From the NCBI GenBank assembly GCA_964549765.1, contig CAZJWR010000107.1:1-7222 (forward strand): a stretch of DNA of 7,222 bases, written 5' to 3'. The translations under genes and the position numbers were made by a program. This stretch comes from CAZJWR01 sp964549765. Lineage in GTDB: Bacteria; Zixibacteria; MSB-5A5; GN15; JAAZOE01. Below the pieces are notes generated by a model. It searched no databases. It saw only the letters and a program-made list of their open reading frames with translations, and had not been told where the DNA came from. The first letter of the stretch is position 1. Each line of letters starts with the position of its first letter. Shown one piece after another: positions 1-5,302 of this stretch.

Positions 1-3
1 TAC

Positions 4-54
4 CTGTTACCTATGTCCTCGGTCTAAACTGTTACCTATCTGCCCGGTCTATAC
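4..54. repeat. Two tandem copies of a ~25-bp repeat, likely a transposon end
   Basis: Copy one is 4-28 and copy two is 29-54. Both begin CTGTTACCTAT and share CGGTCTA near their ends, with a few differences between them; CTGT at 55-58 could be the start of a third copy. The period of 25-26 bp does not keep a reading frame, so the array is probably not coding, although the frame of the downstream gene happens to stay open through it. Short direct repeats of this kind are typical of transposase-binding sites at insertion-sequence ends. The wording resembles ends I associate with integrase-type (IS481/IS1202-like) elements, but that is memory only. No transposase is in the window. The element would lie to the left, and the sequence may begin here because assemblies break at repeats. 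Confidence 0.5.
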
Positions 55-56
55 CT

Positions 57-509
57 GTGGGCCTTGACCATTCCTGGGTGGGAGATGTCGACGGGGATGG
101 GATTGTTGATGCCTTGATTACGGCCCGTTCGACCGATGTCGACCGCCTCGATAAAGGTTTCGTGATTCTTCAGGCAGGCTGGAATGGCTCTCCGACGGCT
201 GTTGATGAAAGCCAACCGAATTCGATGCCCGACCGCTTAGAGCTTGATCAAAATAGTCCTAATCCATTCAATTCCGGGACAACGATCACATTTCGACTCG
301 CCAGGGCCGGTCCGGTCAAGGTGCGAATTTACAATCTACTTGGGGAGTTGGTCACGACATTGTTGAATCAGGATATGACTGCGGGGGTGCATCAGATATA
401 TTGGGACGGGTGTGATTCTTGTGGTTATCCAATGGCGACCGGAGTATATTTGTACAAAGTGGCAATCGATGGGGTTTCGGAAACAAGGAAGATGGTTTTA
501 TTGAGATAA
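57..509 (+). CDS. 3' part of a secreted/surface protein with FG-GAP-like motif and C-terminal T9SS/FlgD-like sorting domain (partial)
   Basis: Only the C-terminal end of a larger exported protein is visible. Residues are counted from GTG 57, which is probably not the true start: no Shine-Dalgarno precedes it and the frame is open to the window edge. Residues 7-20 (WVGDVDGDGIVDAL) look like an FG-GAP/VCBS or calcium-loop repeat, as in beta-propeller surface proteins. After a linker, residues 64-150 match the C-terminal sorting domain common in FCB bacteria: QNSPNPFNSGTTITF, then VRIYNLLGELV, AGVHQIYWDG, GVYLYKV and the basic end KMVLLR. By family knowledge such tails form an Ig-like sandwich that directs type IX secretion or surface attachment; no secretion genes are visible here to confirm that. 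A CxxC pair (C119, C122) sits where most relatives carry polar residues. The repeat array just upstream suggests the gene was cut by a transposon, so this may be a gene remnant. The rest of the protein and its enzymatic role are unknown. Confidence 0.75.
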   Translation: MGLDHSWVGDVDGDGIVDALITARSTDVDRLDKGFVILQAGWNGSPTAVDESQPNSMPDRLELDQNSPNPFNSGTTITFRLARAGPVKVRIYNLLGELVTTLLNQDMTAGVHQIYWDGCDSCGYPMATGVYLYKVAIDGVSETRKMVLLR

Positions 510-522
510 ACAGAAAATTGTG

Positions 523-610
523 CATGGCGGACGTCCTCGTCTGCCATGACGGGTTGGTGCACGAGGACGTATACCAACCACCAATGTCGAAACCCTAAGA
601 GGGTTTCGAC
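523..610. repeat. Cluster of three REP-like hairpins between the sorting-domain gene and the RDD gene
   Basis: Three stem-loops lie in 88 bp. Hairpin one (523-548) has an 11-bp stem, CATGGCGGACG, with loop TCCT and one G-T pair. Hairpin two (552-579) pairs GGTTGGT with ACCAACC around a 14-nt loop. Hairpin three (586-610) is a perfect 11-bp stem, GTCGAAACCCT, with loop AAG. In addition 531-540 is the exact reverse complement of 561-570 (ACGTCCTCGT/ACGAGGACGT), so hairpins one and two can refold into each other. No T-tract follows any of them, so they are not classical terminators, though a stem just after a stop codon could still protect the mRNA end. The arrangement resembles bacterial interspersed repeats. 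Whether copies exist elsewhere in the genome cannot be seen here. Confidence 0.55.
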
Positions 611-653
611 CCACGCGAGCCATTCGCGAATTTGGGTAGAGAGGGTCGTGGTC

Positions 654-660
654 GAGAGGG
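654..660 (+). promoter_or_regulatory. Ribosome binding site that fixes the RDD protein start
   Basis: GAGAGGG lies 5 nt before ATG 666. The frame is open further upstream, to 546, but that extension runs through the hairpin cluster and encodes no recognisable protein, so the start at 666 is chosen. Confidence 0.65.
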
Positions 661-665
661 TTGAT

Positions 666-1121
666 ATGCAATATGCAGGGGTGATGACACGGTTTGGGGC
701 GCTGGCGATTGATTTTTTGCTATTTTGCGCCTTGTTTTTCCCGATTACGCGGCTGGTCAAGGGCGTCTGGCTGATGAGTCCGTCGGATCATCGCTGGGCC
801 AGCGGCTGGTTCGTATCGGATCCCCTCTGCCTGATATTCTTCATTATCATCGTCGCTTATTTTATCCTGCTTGAAGCGTACGCCGGGGCGACTATCGGCA
901 AAGGGATATGCGGTCTGCGCGTGATCCGCGCAGGTGGAAACGGCAAGCCCGGTTTGATGAAATCATTCATACGCAACCTCGGACGCGTAATCGACAGCCT
1001 CCCGGCGTTCAATATCCTCGGCGTTGTCCTGATCATTGGTTCGCCGGAAAAGGCCCGTTTCGGAGATCGGCTCGCCGATACACGGGTAATTCATGTGCGG
1101 CATAGGACGTCGACGGATTAG
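666..1121 (+). CDS. RDD family integral membrane protein
   Basis: A 151-residue membrane protein of the RDD family, small proteins of mostly unknown function, some linked to ion or compatible-solute tolerance. The family signature is complete: R9 and D16 in RFGALAIDF, the segment GATIGKGICGLRVIR (75-88) where helix two meets the cytoplasmic loop, and RFGDRLADTRV (131-141) near the end with its conserved Arg and Asp residues. Hydrophobic segments lie at about 12-30, 52-70 and 113-126, giving three to four membrane passes. The length is normal for the family. The start is set by a GAGAGGG site 5 nt before the ATG. It stands alone on this strand, separated from the gene before by the hairpin cluster and facing the convergent DinB-like gene, so the context gives no hint of a substrate. 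Confidence 0.85.
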   Translation: MQYAGVMTRFGALAIDFLLFCALFFPITRLVKGVWLMSPSDHRWASGWFVSDPLCLIFFIIIVAYFILLEAYAGATIGKGICGLRVIRAGGNGKPGLMKSFIRNLGRVIDSLPAFNILGVVLIIGSPEKARFGDRLADTRVIHVRHRTSTD

Positions 1122-1168
1122 AAAATTGCGACTGTTCCGTCATACGTGTACAGAGCATTTGGGAATTT

Positions 1169-1206
1169 CGGCGTGAATACCAATGGCCTCGACTCATGGT
1201 ATGCCG
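1169..1206. repeat. Bulged inverted repeat in the convergent intergenic region
   Basis: CGGC (1169-1172) and ATACCA (1177-1182) pair with TGGTAT (1197-1202) and GCCG (1203-1206), leaving a 4-nt bulge (GTGA) and a 14-nt loop. It lies just after the RDD stop codon, between two converging genes, so it may act as an mRNA end structure. There is no T-tract. Confidence 0.35.
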
Positions 1207-1217
1207 GTCAACTACAT

Positions 1218-1242
1218 CCCACCCGTGCAAAGCACGGGTGGG
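1218..1242. repeat. Perfect 11-bp hairpin with AAA loop between convergent genes
   Basis: CCCACCCGTGC (1218-1228) pairs perfectly with GCACGGGTGGG (1232-1242) around AAA. It sits between the RDD stop (1121) and the DinB-like stop (1274), so in either direction it lies in a 3' untranslated region and could end or protect both transcripts. No T-run follows on either strand. The format (11-bp stem, 3-nt loop, 25 nt total) equals that of the hairpin at 586-610, although the sequence differs. Confidence 0.55.
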
Positions 1243-1273
1243 CCACCGATACTGAATTACTAGAGATCGAAAC

Positions 1274-1984
1274 TCATGGAATAGCCTCCGACGCCAGATG
1301 TGACATTCCATCTAAATAGCGGCGAATTTGCAGCGTATGTGCCCGTTCGTGCCAGATCGCACGGCGCAGAAGCTTCCGAGGCGACCATGTTTCTCCTGAA
1401 CGCACCGTTTTCAAGTCGCGGCCGATTAGATCGGGGAGATGCGTCATGGTGAAATCACGGATGGCGGTAAGCAGTTCTTTCGTCTCCTGGGGCCGTTGGT
1501 CCCGGGGGAAGATCAGCCCCAGGCGATCCCAGTACCACCATTCGGCAGTGCCAATATGATTGAGGATACCGCGAAGATTCCCCTGAACCTCTCCCGGAAT
1601 CGTCCGCTCGAGCATTTCTTCCGTCAGTCCTTCGATAATCGCCAGCAATTCCCGGCGGTTTATCTCCAGTACACGGCGCCCATACTCCACCTCGTCGCCG
1701 GTCAACGGCAGAGTATCATCCTCGAAAAAGGCATTCACAAGATAATCCGGCGAATGGGGAAACGACTGGAATTCCTCGACAACAGCCGCCTGAATCGGTA
1801 AAGGATAGCTTTTGATATCAAAACCGGCCCGATCCAGCCGCGTCAGCAATTCATCGATTGCCGCCGGCGCTGATTCAATTGCCTGTTCGCGAGACGTTTC
1901 GCGGGCGTAGCATCCGGGCAGGTCGAATACCCACGCTATCCAACTCCCCGGCTCCATATCCTCGATACCCAGTCGATATTCCAT
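1274..1984 (-). CDS. HicB-like N-terminal domain fused to a DinB-like four-helix domain
   Basis: A 236-residue cytosolic protein. Residues 1-50 resemble a HicB-like fold: the strand SWIAWVFDLPGC (14-25) followed by a helix with EQAIESAPAAIDELL. Residues 100-225 look like a DinB/YfiT four-helix bundle, with histidines at H143 (LNHIGTAEWWYW) and at H212 and H216 (WHERAHTLQIRRYL). These three match the His triad that binds a divalent metal in DinB proteins, a superfamily that includes thiol-dependent transferases; the substrate here is unknown. The start at 1984 has AGAGG 6 nt upstream. Although the frame continues to 2077, the extra 31 residues look non-coding. No HicA toxin is nearby, so the HicB part is probably not a true antitoxin. 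The gene appears to be monocistronic, with a terminator upstream and convergent genes downstream. Confidence 0.75.
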   Translation of the reverse strand: MEYRLGIEDMEPGSWIAWVFDLPGCYARETSREQAIESAPAAIDELLTRLDRAGFDIKSYPLPIQAAVVEEFQSFPHSPDYLVNAFFEDDTLPLTGDEVEYGRRVLEINRRELLAIIEGLTEEMLERTIPGEVQGNLRGILNHIGTAEWWYWDRLGLIFPRDQRPQETKELLTAIRDFTMTHLPDLIGRDLKTVRSGETWSPRKLLRRAIWHERAHTLQIRRYLDGMSHLASEAIP

Positions 1985-2048
1985 GTTTCGCCTCTTGCGA
2001 ATAGATGCATACGGATGTCCGGGGGCATTTATCCCCGCCATCGCTGGA

Positions 2049-2077
2049 ATGGTATGCGATTTGTTCCCACGATACAA
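2049..2077 (-). promoter_or_regulatory. Possible weak promoter of the DinB-like gene
   Basis: Read on the minus strand, TTGTAT (2077-2072) and TACCAT (2054-2049) are 17 bp apart, placing a start near 2042 and a leader of about 58 nt. Both boxes are imperfect, but the upstream terminator at 2142-2189 makes an independent promoter here likely. Confidence 0.3.
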
Positions 2078-2141
2078 TCATATTCTGCACAATCGTCTGG
2101 TGAAATTTTATCATTTGTTGTGGAATTAATGAATCTTGCTG

Positions 2142-2189
2142 AAAAAAAGCGCCGGGCCGTGTTTCGCTTTGCGGAACCATGACCCGGCG
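2142..2189 (-). terminator. Rho-independent terminator downstream of the 95-residue protein gene
   Basis: On the minus strand CGCCGGG (2189-2183) pairs with CCCGGCG (2156-2150), followed by C and seven T (2148-2142). A smaller CGC-AAA-GCG hairpin can form inside the 26-nt loop. The GC-rich stem and T-run are classical. It starts about 115 nt after the stop of the 95-residue gene and isolates that gene from the DinB-like gene. The stretch between DinB start and this gene (1985-2303) holds this terminator, the weak promoter and a doubtful 45-codon ORF (2126-2263), and otherwise nothing I can identify. Confidence 0.7.
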
Positions 2190-2303
2190 TTAATGCCGTT
2201 CCGTCCCGAGGACGGAGCCATACACACTTCAAGTTCTTCCGGTTCGATGATGTCGTACCTCATAGGGCGGCGCCACCGAACGTGTCAGATTCGCGGCCGC
2301 TCA

Positions 2304-2591
2304 TCAGAAGCGCACCTCGAAATCCATGTTGGAACAGATTTCGCGGGCCTTGCCGACGGGGATCCACGGATCCTCGGAGATTTTCGTGAGGAGATTGTCG
2401 TCGCCGCTCACGATATTCAGCACCGGGCTGTGACCCGGAGACAGACTCTCCTCCGGCATACGGAACAGCCAGCCCGTGTCGTGATCGTAATACGTACCGG
2501 TCTCGCTGATTTCGTTGAAGGGAACGGTGACGCGCCTCACGTTCTTCACGCTTTCGCGCGTCCCCGTATTGGTGTTGCGATTGGTAGTCAT
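2304..2591 (-). CDS. Hypothetical protein of 95 residues
   Basis: I do not recognise this protein. The start at 2591 is preceded by GGAGG with a 5-nt gap, the best ribosome binding site in this half of the window; an ATG four codons earlier (2603) overlaps that site and is less likely. It has no signal peptide or membrane segment. The N-terminus is polar (MTTNRNTNTGTRESVKN). The middle has FNEISETGTYYDHDTGWLFRM, a short beta-like stretch rich in Thr, Tyr and Asp, and the rest is acidic (SGDDNLLTKISEDPWIP). One cysteine is present, at about residue 85. It has its own promoter-like patch (2763-2768), a long leader with possible RNA structure and a terminator, which argues that it is a real, separately transcribed gene. 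It could be a small regulatory or stress protein, but nothing visible settles this. Confidence 0.6.
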   Translation of the reverse strand: MTTNRNTNTGTRESVKNVRRVTVPFNEISETGTYYDHDTGWLFRMPEESLSPGHSPVLNIVSGDDNLLTKISEDPWIPVGKAREICSNMDFEVRF

Positions 2592-2649
2592 GGCGTCCTC
2601 CATTGACTATGTTCCACGTTGTCCATTCCCGATGTCCGGCACCATACTT

Positions 2650-2703
2650 CGGTCAGCCGCCGTTACGTCGGTGGAAAACGGGATGGTTTTCGTTGACTGA
2701 CCG
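2650..2703. other. Predicted three-way-junction RNA structure in the leader of the 95-residue gene
   Basis: An outer 7-bp perfect stem pairs CGGTCAG (2650-2656) with CTGACCG (2697-2703). It encloses two adjacent hairpins with almost no spare bases: CCGCCG-TTACGT-CGGTGG (2657-2674) and AAAAC-GGGATG-GTTTT (2675-2690), then six unpaired bases. Only the first hairpin depends on strand: on the plus strand it is closed by a G-U pair, on the minus strand by an A-C mismatch. It lies between the promoter-like patch at 2763-2768 and the start codon at 2591, so in minus-strand RNA it would be part of the 5' leader. I do not recognise it as a known riboswitch class. Confidence 0.4.
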
Positions 2704-2762
2704 TATCATCTTCCATAATGCACAGACTGATACGCATCTTTTGAAAATATGGTTCCATATAT

Positions 2763-2768
2763 ATTATA
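2763..2768 (-). promoter_or_regulatory. Candidate -10 box for the 95-residue gene
   Basis: TATAAT reads on the minus strand at 2768-2763, inside an AT-rich patch (about 2744-2800) that stands out from its GC-richer surroundings. No good -35 box is found 16-18 bp upstream. A start near 2756 would give a leader of about 165 nt containing the three-way junction. Confidence 0.35.
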
Positions 2769-2780
2769 AAATTATTGTTA

Positions 2781-2818
2781 TTTGACATTCGTAGATATTA
2801 ATAGCGAGATTTGTCAAA
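2781..2818. repeat. Inverted repeat TTTGACA - 24 bp - TGTCAAA
   Basis: Two perfect 7-bp arms (2781-2787 and 2812-2818) flank 24 bp just upstream of the promoter-like patch for the minus-strand gene. The position and symmetry would suit a regulator site, but the spacing is long and chance occurrence in AT-rich DNA is possible. Confidence 0.25.
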
Positions 2819-2830
2819 ATGACGACAGGC

Positions 2831-2876
2831 CCTGCATCGACCTGTGCCCGGCAAAGGGGAACGTCGACCCTGCAGG
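2831..2876. other. Long bulged hairpin downstream of rho
   Basis: CCTGCA (2831-2836) and TCGAC (2837-2841) pair with GTCGA (2863-2867) and TGCAGG (2871-2876), with a 3-nt bulge (CCC) on one side. The 21-nt loop has further CCC/GGG pairing potential. It lies 150-190 bp past the rho stop codon and may belong to the rho 3' end or to an unannotated RNA. No T-run follows directly. The whole stretch 2592-3024 has no convincing gene: its open frames are short, lack ribosome binding sites and show no recognisable domains. Confidence 0.35.
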
Positions 2877-2936
2877 CGAGAGAGGTTGTTCCCGCGCCAC
2901 GTCCATTATCTCGAAAGGAATACAGGGACTCCCGGA

Positions 2937-2952
2937 GGCCGGAATTCCGGCC
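2937..2952. repeat. 16-bp perfect palindrome downstream of rho
   Basis: GGCCGGAATTCCGGCC is fully self-complementary with no loop, 73 bp past the rho stop codon. It could be a protein-binding site or a cruciform/hairpin at the transcript end. Its function is unknown. Confidence 0.4.
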
Positions 2953-3024
2953 CGGTTGCGTGAAACGAATAAAAGCTGAACTGCCTCGAATGAGAGGACG
3001 CGGAAAACTCGGGTCTGCCGGCGG

Positions 3025-4272
3025 CTAATCCTTCATGGAATCGAGGAACTTCTTATTGGATTTGGTCTTCCTGATCCGGTCGAGCAAAAATTCCATCCCC
3101 TCGATCGGATTCATCTCGGCCAGGAATTTCCGCAGAATCCAGACCTTGTTGAGCACCTCCGGCGATTGCAGGAGCTCTTCCTTACGGGTTGACGACCGGT
3201 TGATATCCATGGCGGGGAAAATACGCCGGTCGGAAATCCGCCGATCCAGGACCATTTCCATATTGCCGGTGCCCTTGAATTCCTCGAAAATCACCTCGTC
3301 CATGCGGCTGCCGGTCTCGATCAGGGCCGTCGCGACTATCGTCAACGATCCGCCCTCTTCGATATTGCGCGCCGCGCCGAAAAACCGTTTCGGCTTGTGC
3401 AGGGCGTTGGAATCGACGCCGCCCGACAAAATCTTGCCCGAATGCGGCACAACCGCGTTATGGGCGCGCGCCAGTCGGGTGATCGAGTCGAGCAGAATGA
3501 CGACGTGATGCTGATGCTCGGCCAGCCGTTTCGCCTTCTCCAGCACCATGTTGGCCACCTGCACGTGCCGGTCGGCCGGTTCGTCGAAGGTCGAGGAAAC
3601 GACTTCACCGTCTACCGTCCGCTTCATGTCGGTGACCTCTTCGGGCCGCTCGTCGATCAGCAGCACAATCAGCTTGACCTCGGGATGATTGGTCGTGATG
3701 GCGTTGGCGATTTTCTGGAGGATAATCGTTTTGCCGGCTTTCGGCGGCGACGTGATCAACGCCCGCTGGCCCTTGCCGATGGGACACATCAGGTCGATAA
3801 TACGCGTCGTCAATTCGTCGGCGTTGAACTCCAGCTTGAACTGCTCCTCGGGATAGAGCGGCGTCAGGTTGTCGAACAACGTCTTGTGTTTGGAGACTTC
3901 CGGCGGCTCGGTGTTGATCGCTTCGATTTTGAGCAGGGCGAAATACCGTTCCGATTCCTTGGGCGGTCGCACCTGCCCCGAGATGGTGTCGCCGGTGCGC
4001 AGGTCGAACCGCTTGATCTGGGAGGGCGAGACATAAATGTCATCCGGACCGGGGTTGTAGTTGTAGTCGGCGGAGCGGAGGAATCCGTAGCCCTCGTCGA
4101 GAATTTCCAGGACGCCTTCGGCGAAGATCAGTCCATTTTGCGTCGTCTGCGATTCCAGCACCTTGTAAATCAGTTCCGATTTCCGCAGTCCGGAGACGCC
4201 CGGGATGTCAAGTTCCTCGGCGATCTTGAGCAGTTCCGCAATCGTTTTGGTTTTGAGTTGCGCTATGTCCAT
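3025..4272 (-). CDS. rho: Transcription termination factor Rho
   Basis: Rho is a hexameric RNA helicase that binds unstructured C-rich RNA and uses ATP to pull transcripts out of RNA polymerase. At 415 residues it is full length (E. coli 419). The Rho_N helical domain spans about 4-40 (IAELLKIAEELDIPGVSGLRKSEL). The cold-shock-like RNA-binding domain spans about 50-125, with EGYGFLR (60-66) and DDIYVSPSQIKRF. The RecA-type motor follows: Walker A SPPKAGKT (175-182), DERPEEVTDM (207-216) with the catalytic Glu, Walker B VVILLDSITR (257-266), the Q-loop SGGVDSNALHKPKRFFGAARN (283-303) and NRSSTRKEELL near 358-368 for the arginine finger. No key residue is missing and there is no insertion of the kind seen in some Rho proteins. 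The ATG at 4272 has AAAGGA 7 nt upstream. It follows rsfS after 72 bp, which include a small hairpin (CGGAG/CTCCG); I see no clear promoter there, so co-transcription is likely. Confidence 0.97.
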   Translation of the reverse strand: MDIAQLKTKTIAELLKIAEELDIPGVSGLRKSELIYKVLESQTTQNGLIFAEGVLEILDEGYGFLRSADYNYNPGPDDIYVSPSQIKRFDLRTGDTISGQVRPPKESERYFALLKIEAINTEPPEVSKHKTLFDNLTPLYPEEQFKLEFNADELTTRIIDLMCPIGKGQRALITSPPKAGKTIILQKIANAITTNHPEVKLIVLLIDERPEEVTDMKRTVDGEVVSSTFDEPADRHVQVANMVLEKAKRLAEHQHHVVILLDSITRLARAHNAVVPHSGKILSGGVDSNALHKPKRFFGAARNIEEGGSLTIVATALIETGSRMDEVIFEEFKGTGNMEMVLDRRISDRRIFPAMDINRSSTRKEELLQSPEVLNKVWILRKFLAEMNPIEGMEFLLDRIRKTKSNKKFLDSMKD

Positions 4273-4344
4273 TATCCTATCCTTTATTGGGTGTTGTTTT
4301 TATCGTCGATGTATCGGAGTTGCCCCTCCGAAAAGCGGTTCGAT

Positions 4345-4695
4345 TCAATCGTTCTCGTCCATCGTTTCCACCGGGGCATCGCCCCAGAGCTTTTCCAACG
4401 CGTAAAATTGCCGAGCTTCATCATTAAATACGTGGACGACCACGTCGAAATAGTCCAAAAGAACCCATCGTGCTCCCGCTGATCCCTCCCGGTGGGAGGG
4501 ATACACGCCTTTTCGCTTCAATCCGTCCTCGATGGCGTCGGCGATGGCCTTGACGTGAATGTCGACGGCGCCGGATACGATGACGAAATAGTCACACACG
4601 CTCGAAATTTTCTTGAGCTTGAGGATTTTGACATCGAAACCTTTCTTGGATAACGCCAGTTTTCCGGCTGCCCGGGCCAGGGCGAGAGGTGTCAT
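4345..4695 (-). CDS. rsfS: Ribosomal silencing factor RsfS
   Basis: RsfS (YbeB/Iojap family) binds uL14 on the large ribosomal subunit and blocks joining to the small subunit, lowering translation in starvation. From ATG 4695 it has 116 residues, the usual size. Family landmarks are FDVKILKLKKISSVCDYFVIVSG, then HVKAIADAIEDGLKRKG, ARWVLLDYFDVVVHVF and the end motif RQFYALEKLWGDA, which corresponds to the LYxLExLW signature. A GGAGGAG site at 4715-4721 is rather far away (about 20 nt from the ATG, 13-15 nt from a TTG two codons earlier at 4701). TTG 4701 is therefore a possible start that would add two residues. The gene lies between the LytR_C-domain gene and rho in one direction with short gaps, probably one operon. 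The same LytR_C-rsfS neighbourhood is, from memory, common in bacteria. Confidence 0.93.
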   Translation of the reverse strand: MTPLALARAAGKLALSKKGFDVKILKLKKISSVCDYFVIVSGAVDIHVKAIADAIEDGLKRKGVYPSHREGSAGARWVLLDYFDVVVHVFNDEARQFYALEKLWGDAPVETMDEND

Positions 4696-4737
4696 TTTCA
4701 ACGAGTTTCTGCTTCTCCTCCGAAATATGTTTTTCCG

Positions 4738-5253
4738 CTACCGTCCATCGTCCTTTTCGGGGAAAACCGTCAGGTAATCGCTGCCCAGCACCAGAGTGGC
4801 GCCGATGTCGCGATAGTTGTCCTCGATTTCCCGATAGGCGACCGCCTCGTCCAGGCCGAGTTGCTTGGCCAGAAGCTTGGCGGCAGTCAGGTCGCTCGTG
4901 CGCGAAATGACGAACGTCTTCTCGACGCCGAAATTATCGAAATTGTCGGTATCGATGATCCGCACCGCCAGAGGCCGTTGGACGGCCATTTCTATCCTAT
5001 TGGCCAGTTGATTGGCCAATCCATGTTCACCGCAGCCGTTGAGAACCTGCAAATTGATATAATACTCCACCGGCGCCTTCTCGGCCGAACTCCCGTTGGC
5101 GATTTGAACCGTAAACGACGCCGCGTAGCCGACGACGACGAGGAATAACAGGACAATCCCGATTTCCAAAAATCGTATCGGTTTTCTGGTTTTGGCCCGC
5201 TTGATGCGGTAGGCCGAACTGCCTTTTGATCTCGTGGATTTTCTTTTCGCCAT
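4738..5253 (-). CDS. Membrane-anchored LytR_C domain protein
   Basis: A 171-residue envelope protein. The first 27 residues are strongly basic and cytoplasmic (Lys/Arg-rich). A single membrane helix follows at about 28-48 (FLEIGIVLLFLVVVGYAASF), leaving the rest outside the cytoplasmic membrane. Residues 65-164 match the LytR C-terminal domain (LytR_C): INLQVLNGCGEHGLANQLANRI, then the middle FDNFGVEKTFVISRTSD and a C-terminal ATLVLGSDYLTVF. The catalytic LytR-CpsA-Psr phosphotransferase domain is absent, so this is a stand-alone LytR_C protein; its role is unknown but an envelope function is likely. The ATG at 5253 has no Shine-Dalgarno site (AT-rich DNA precedes it), which is common in FCB bacteria. 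The gap to the upstream exported-protein gene is 49 bp and to rsfS 42 bp, consistent with an operon. Confidence 0.85.
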   Translation of the reverse strand: MAKRKSTRSKGSSAYRIKRAKTRKPIRFLEIGIVLLFLVVVGYAASFTVQIANGSSAEKAPVEYYINLQVLNGCGEHGLANQLANRIEMAVQRPLAVRIIDTDNFDNFGVEKTFVISRTSDLTAAKLLAKQLGLDEAVAYREIEDNYRDIGATLVLGSDYLTVFPEKDDGR

Positions 5254-5302
5254 GAAAATTAATCAGGGGAGAGTACGACGGGACTGGAAACCGATTTTTC
5301 CG

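Noticed and set aside
546..665. N-terminal extension of the RDD protein from 546
   Set aside because: The extra 40 residues come from the hairpin cluster, show no family similarity, and a proper ribosome binding site sits before ATG 666.
425..760. 111-codon open frame on the minus strand over the hairpin cluster
   Set aside because: It overlaps two real genes and the inverted repeats, has no ribosome binding site and no domain.
1985..2232. Minus-strand frames upstream of the DinB-like gene (to 2077, 2180 and 2232)
   Set aside because: They cross a clear terminator or lack ribosome binding sites. The DinB-like gene has a good start at 1984.
2782..3028. Short plus-strand frames (65 and 69 codons) between the small gene and rho
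   Set aside because: No Shine-Dalgarno sites, Arg/Pro-rich composition, and the two frames overlap each other. Also TTGACA at 2782-2787 has no acceptable -10 box at 16-18 bp.
3397..4482. 361-codon open frame on the plus strand opposite rho and the end of rsfS
   Set aside because: It is the antisense shadow of the well-supported rho gene, a known effect of GC-rich codons. The translation is rich in Arg, Gln and Val without any recognisable domain, and it spans the rho/rsfS gap.
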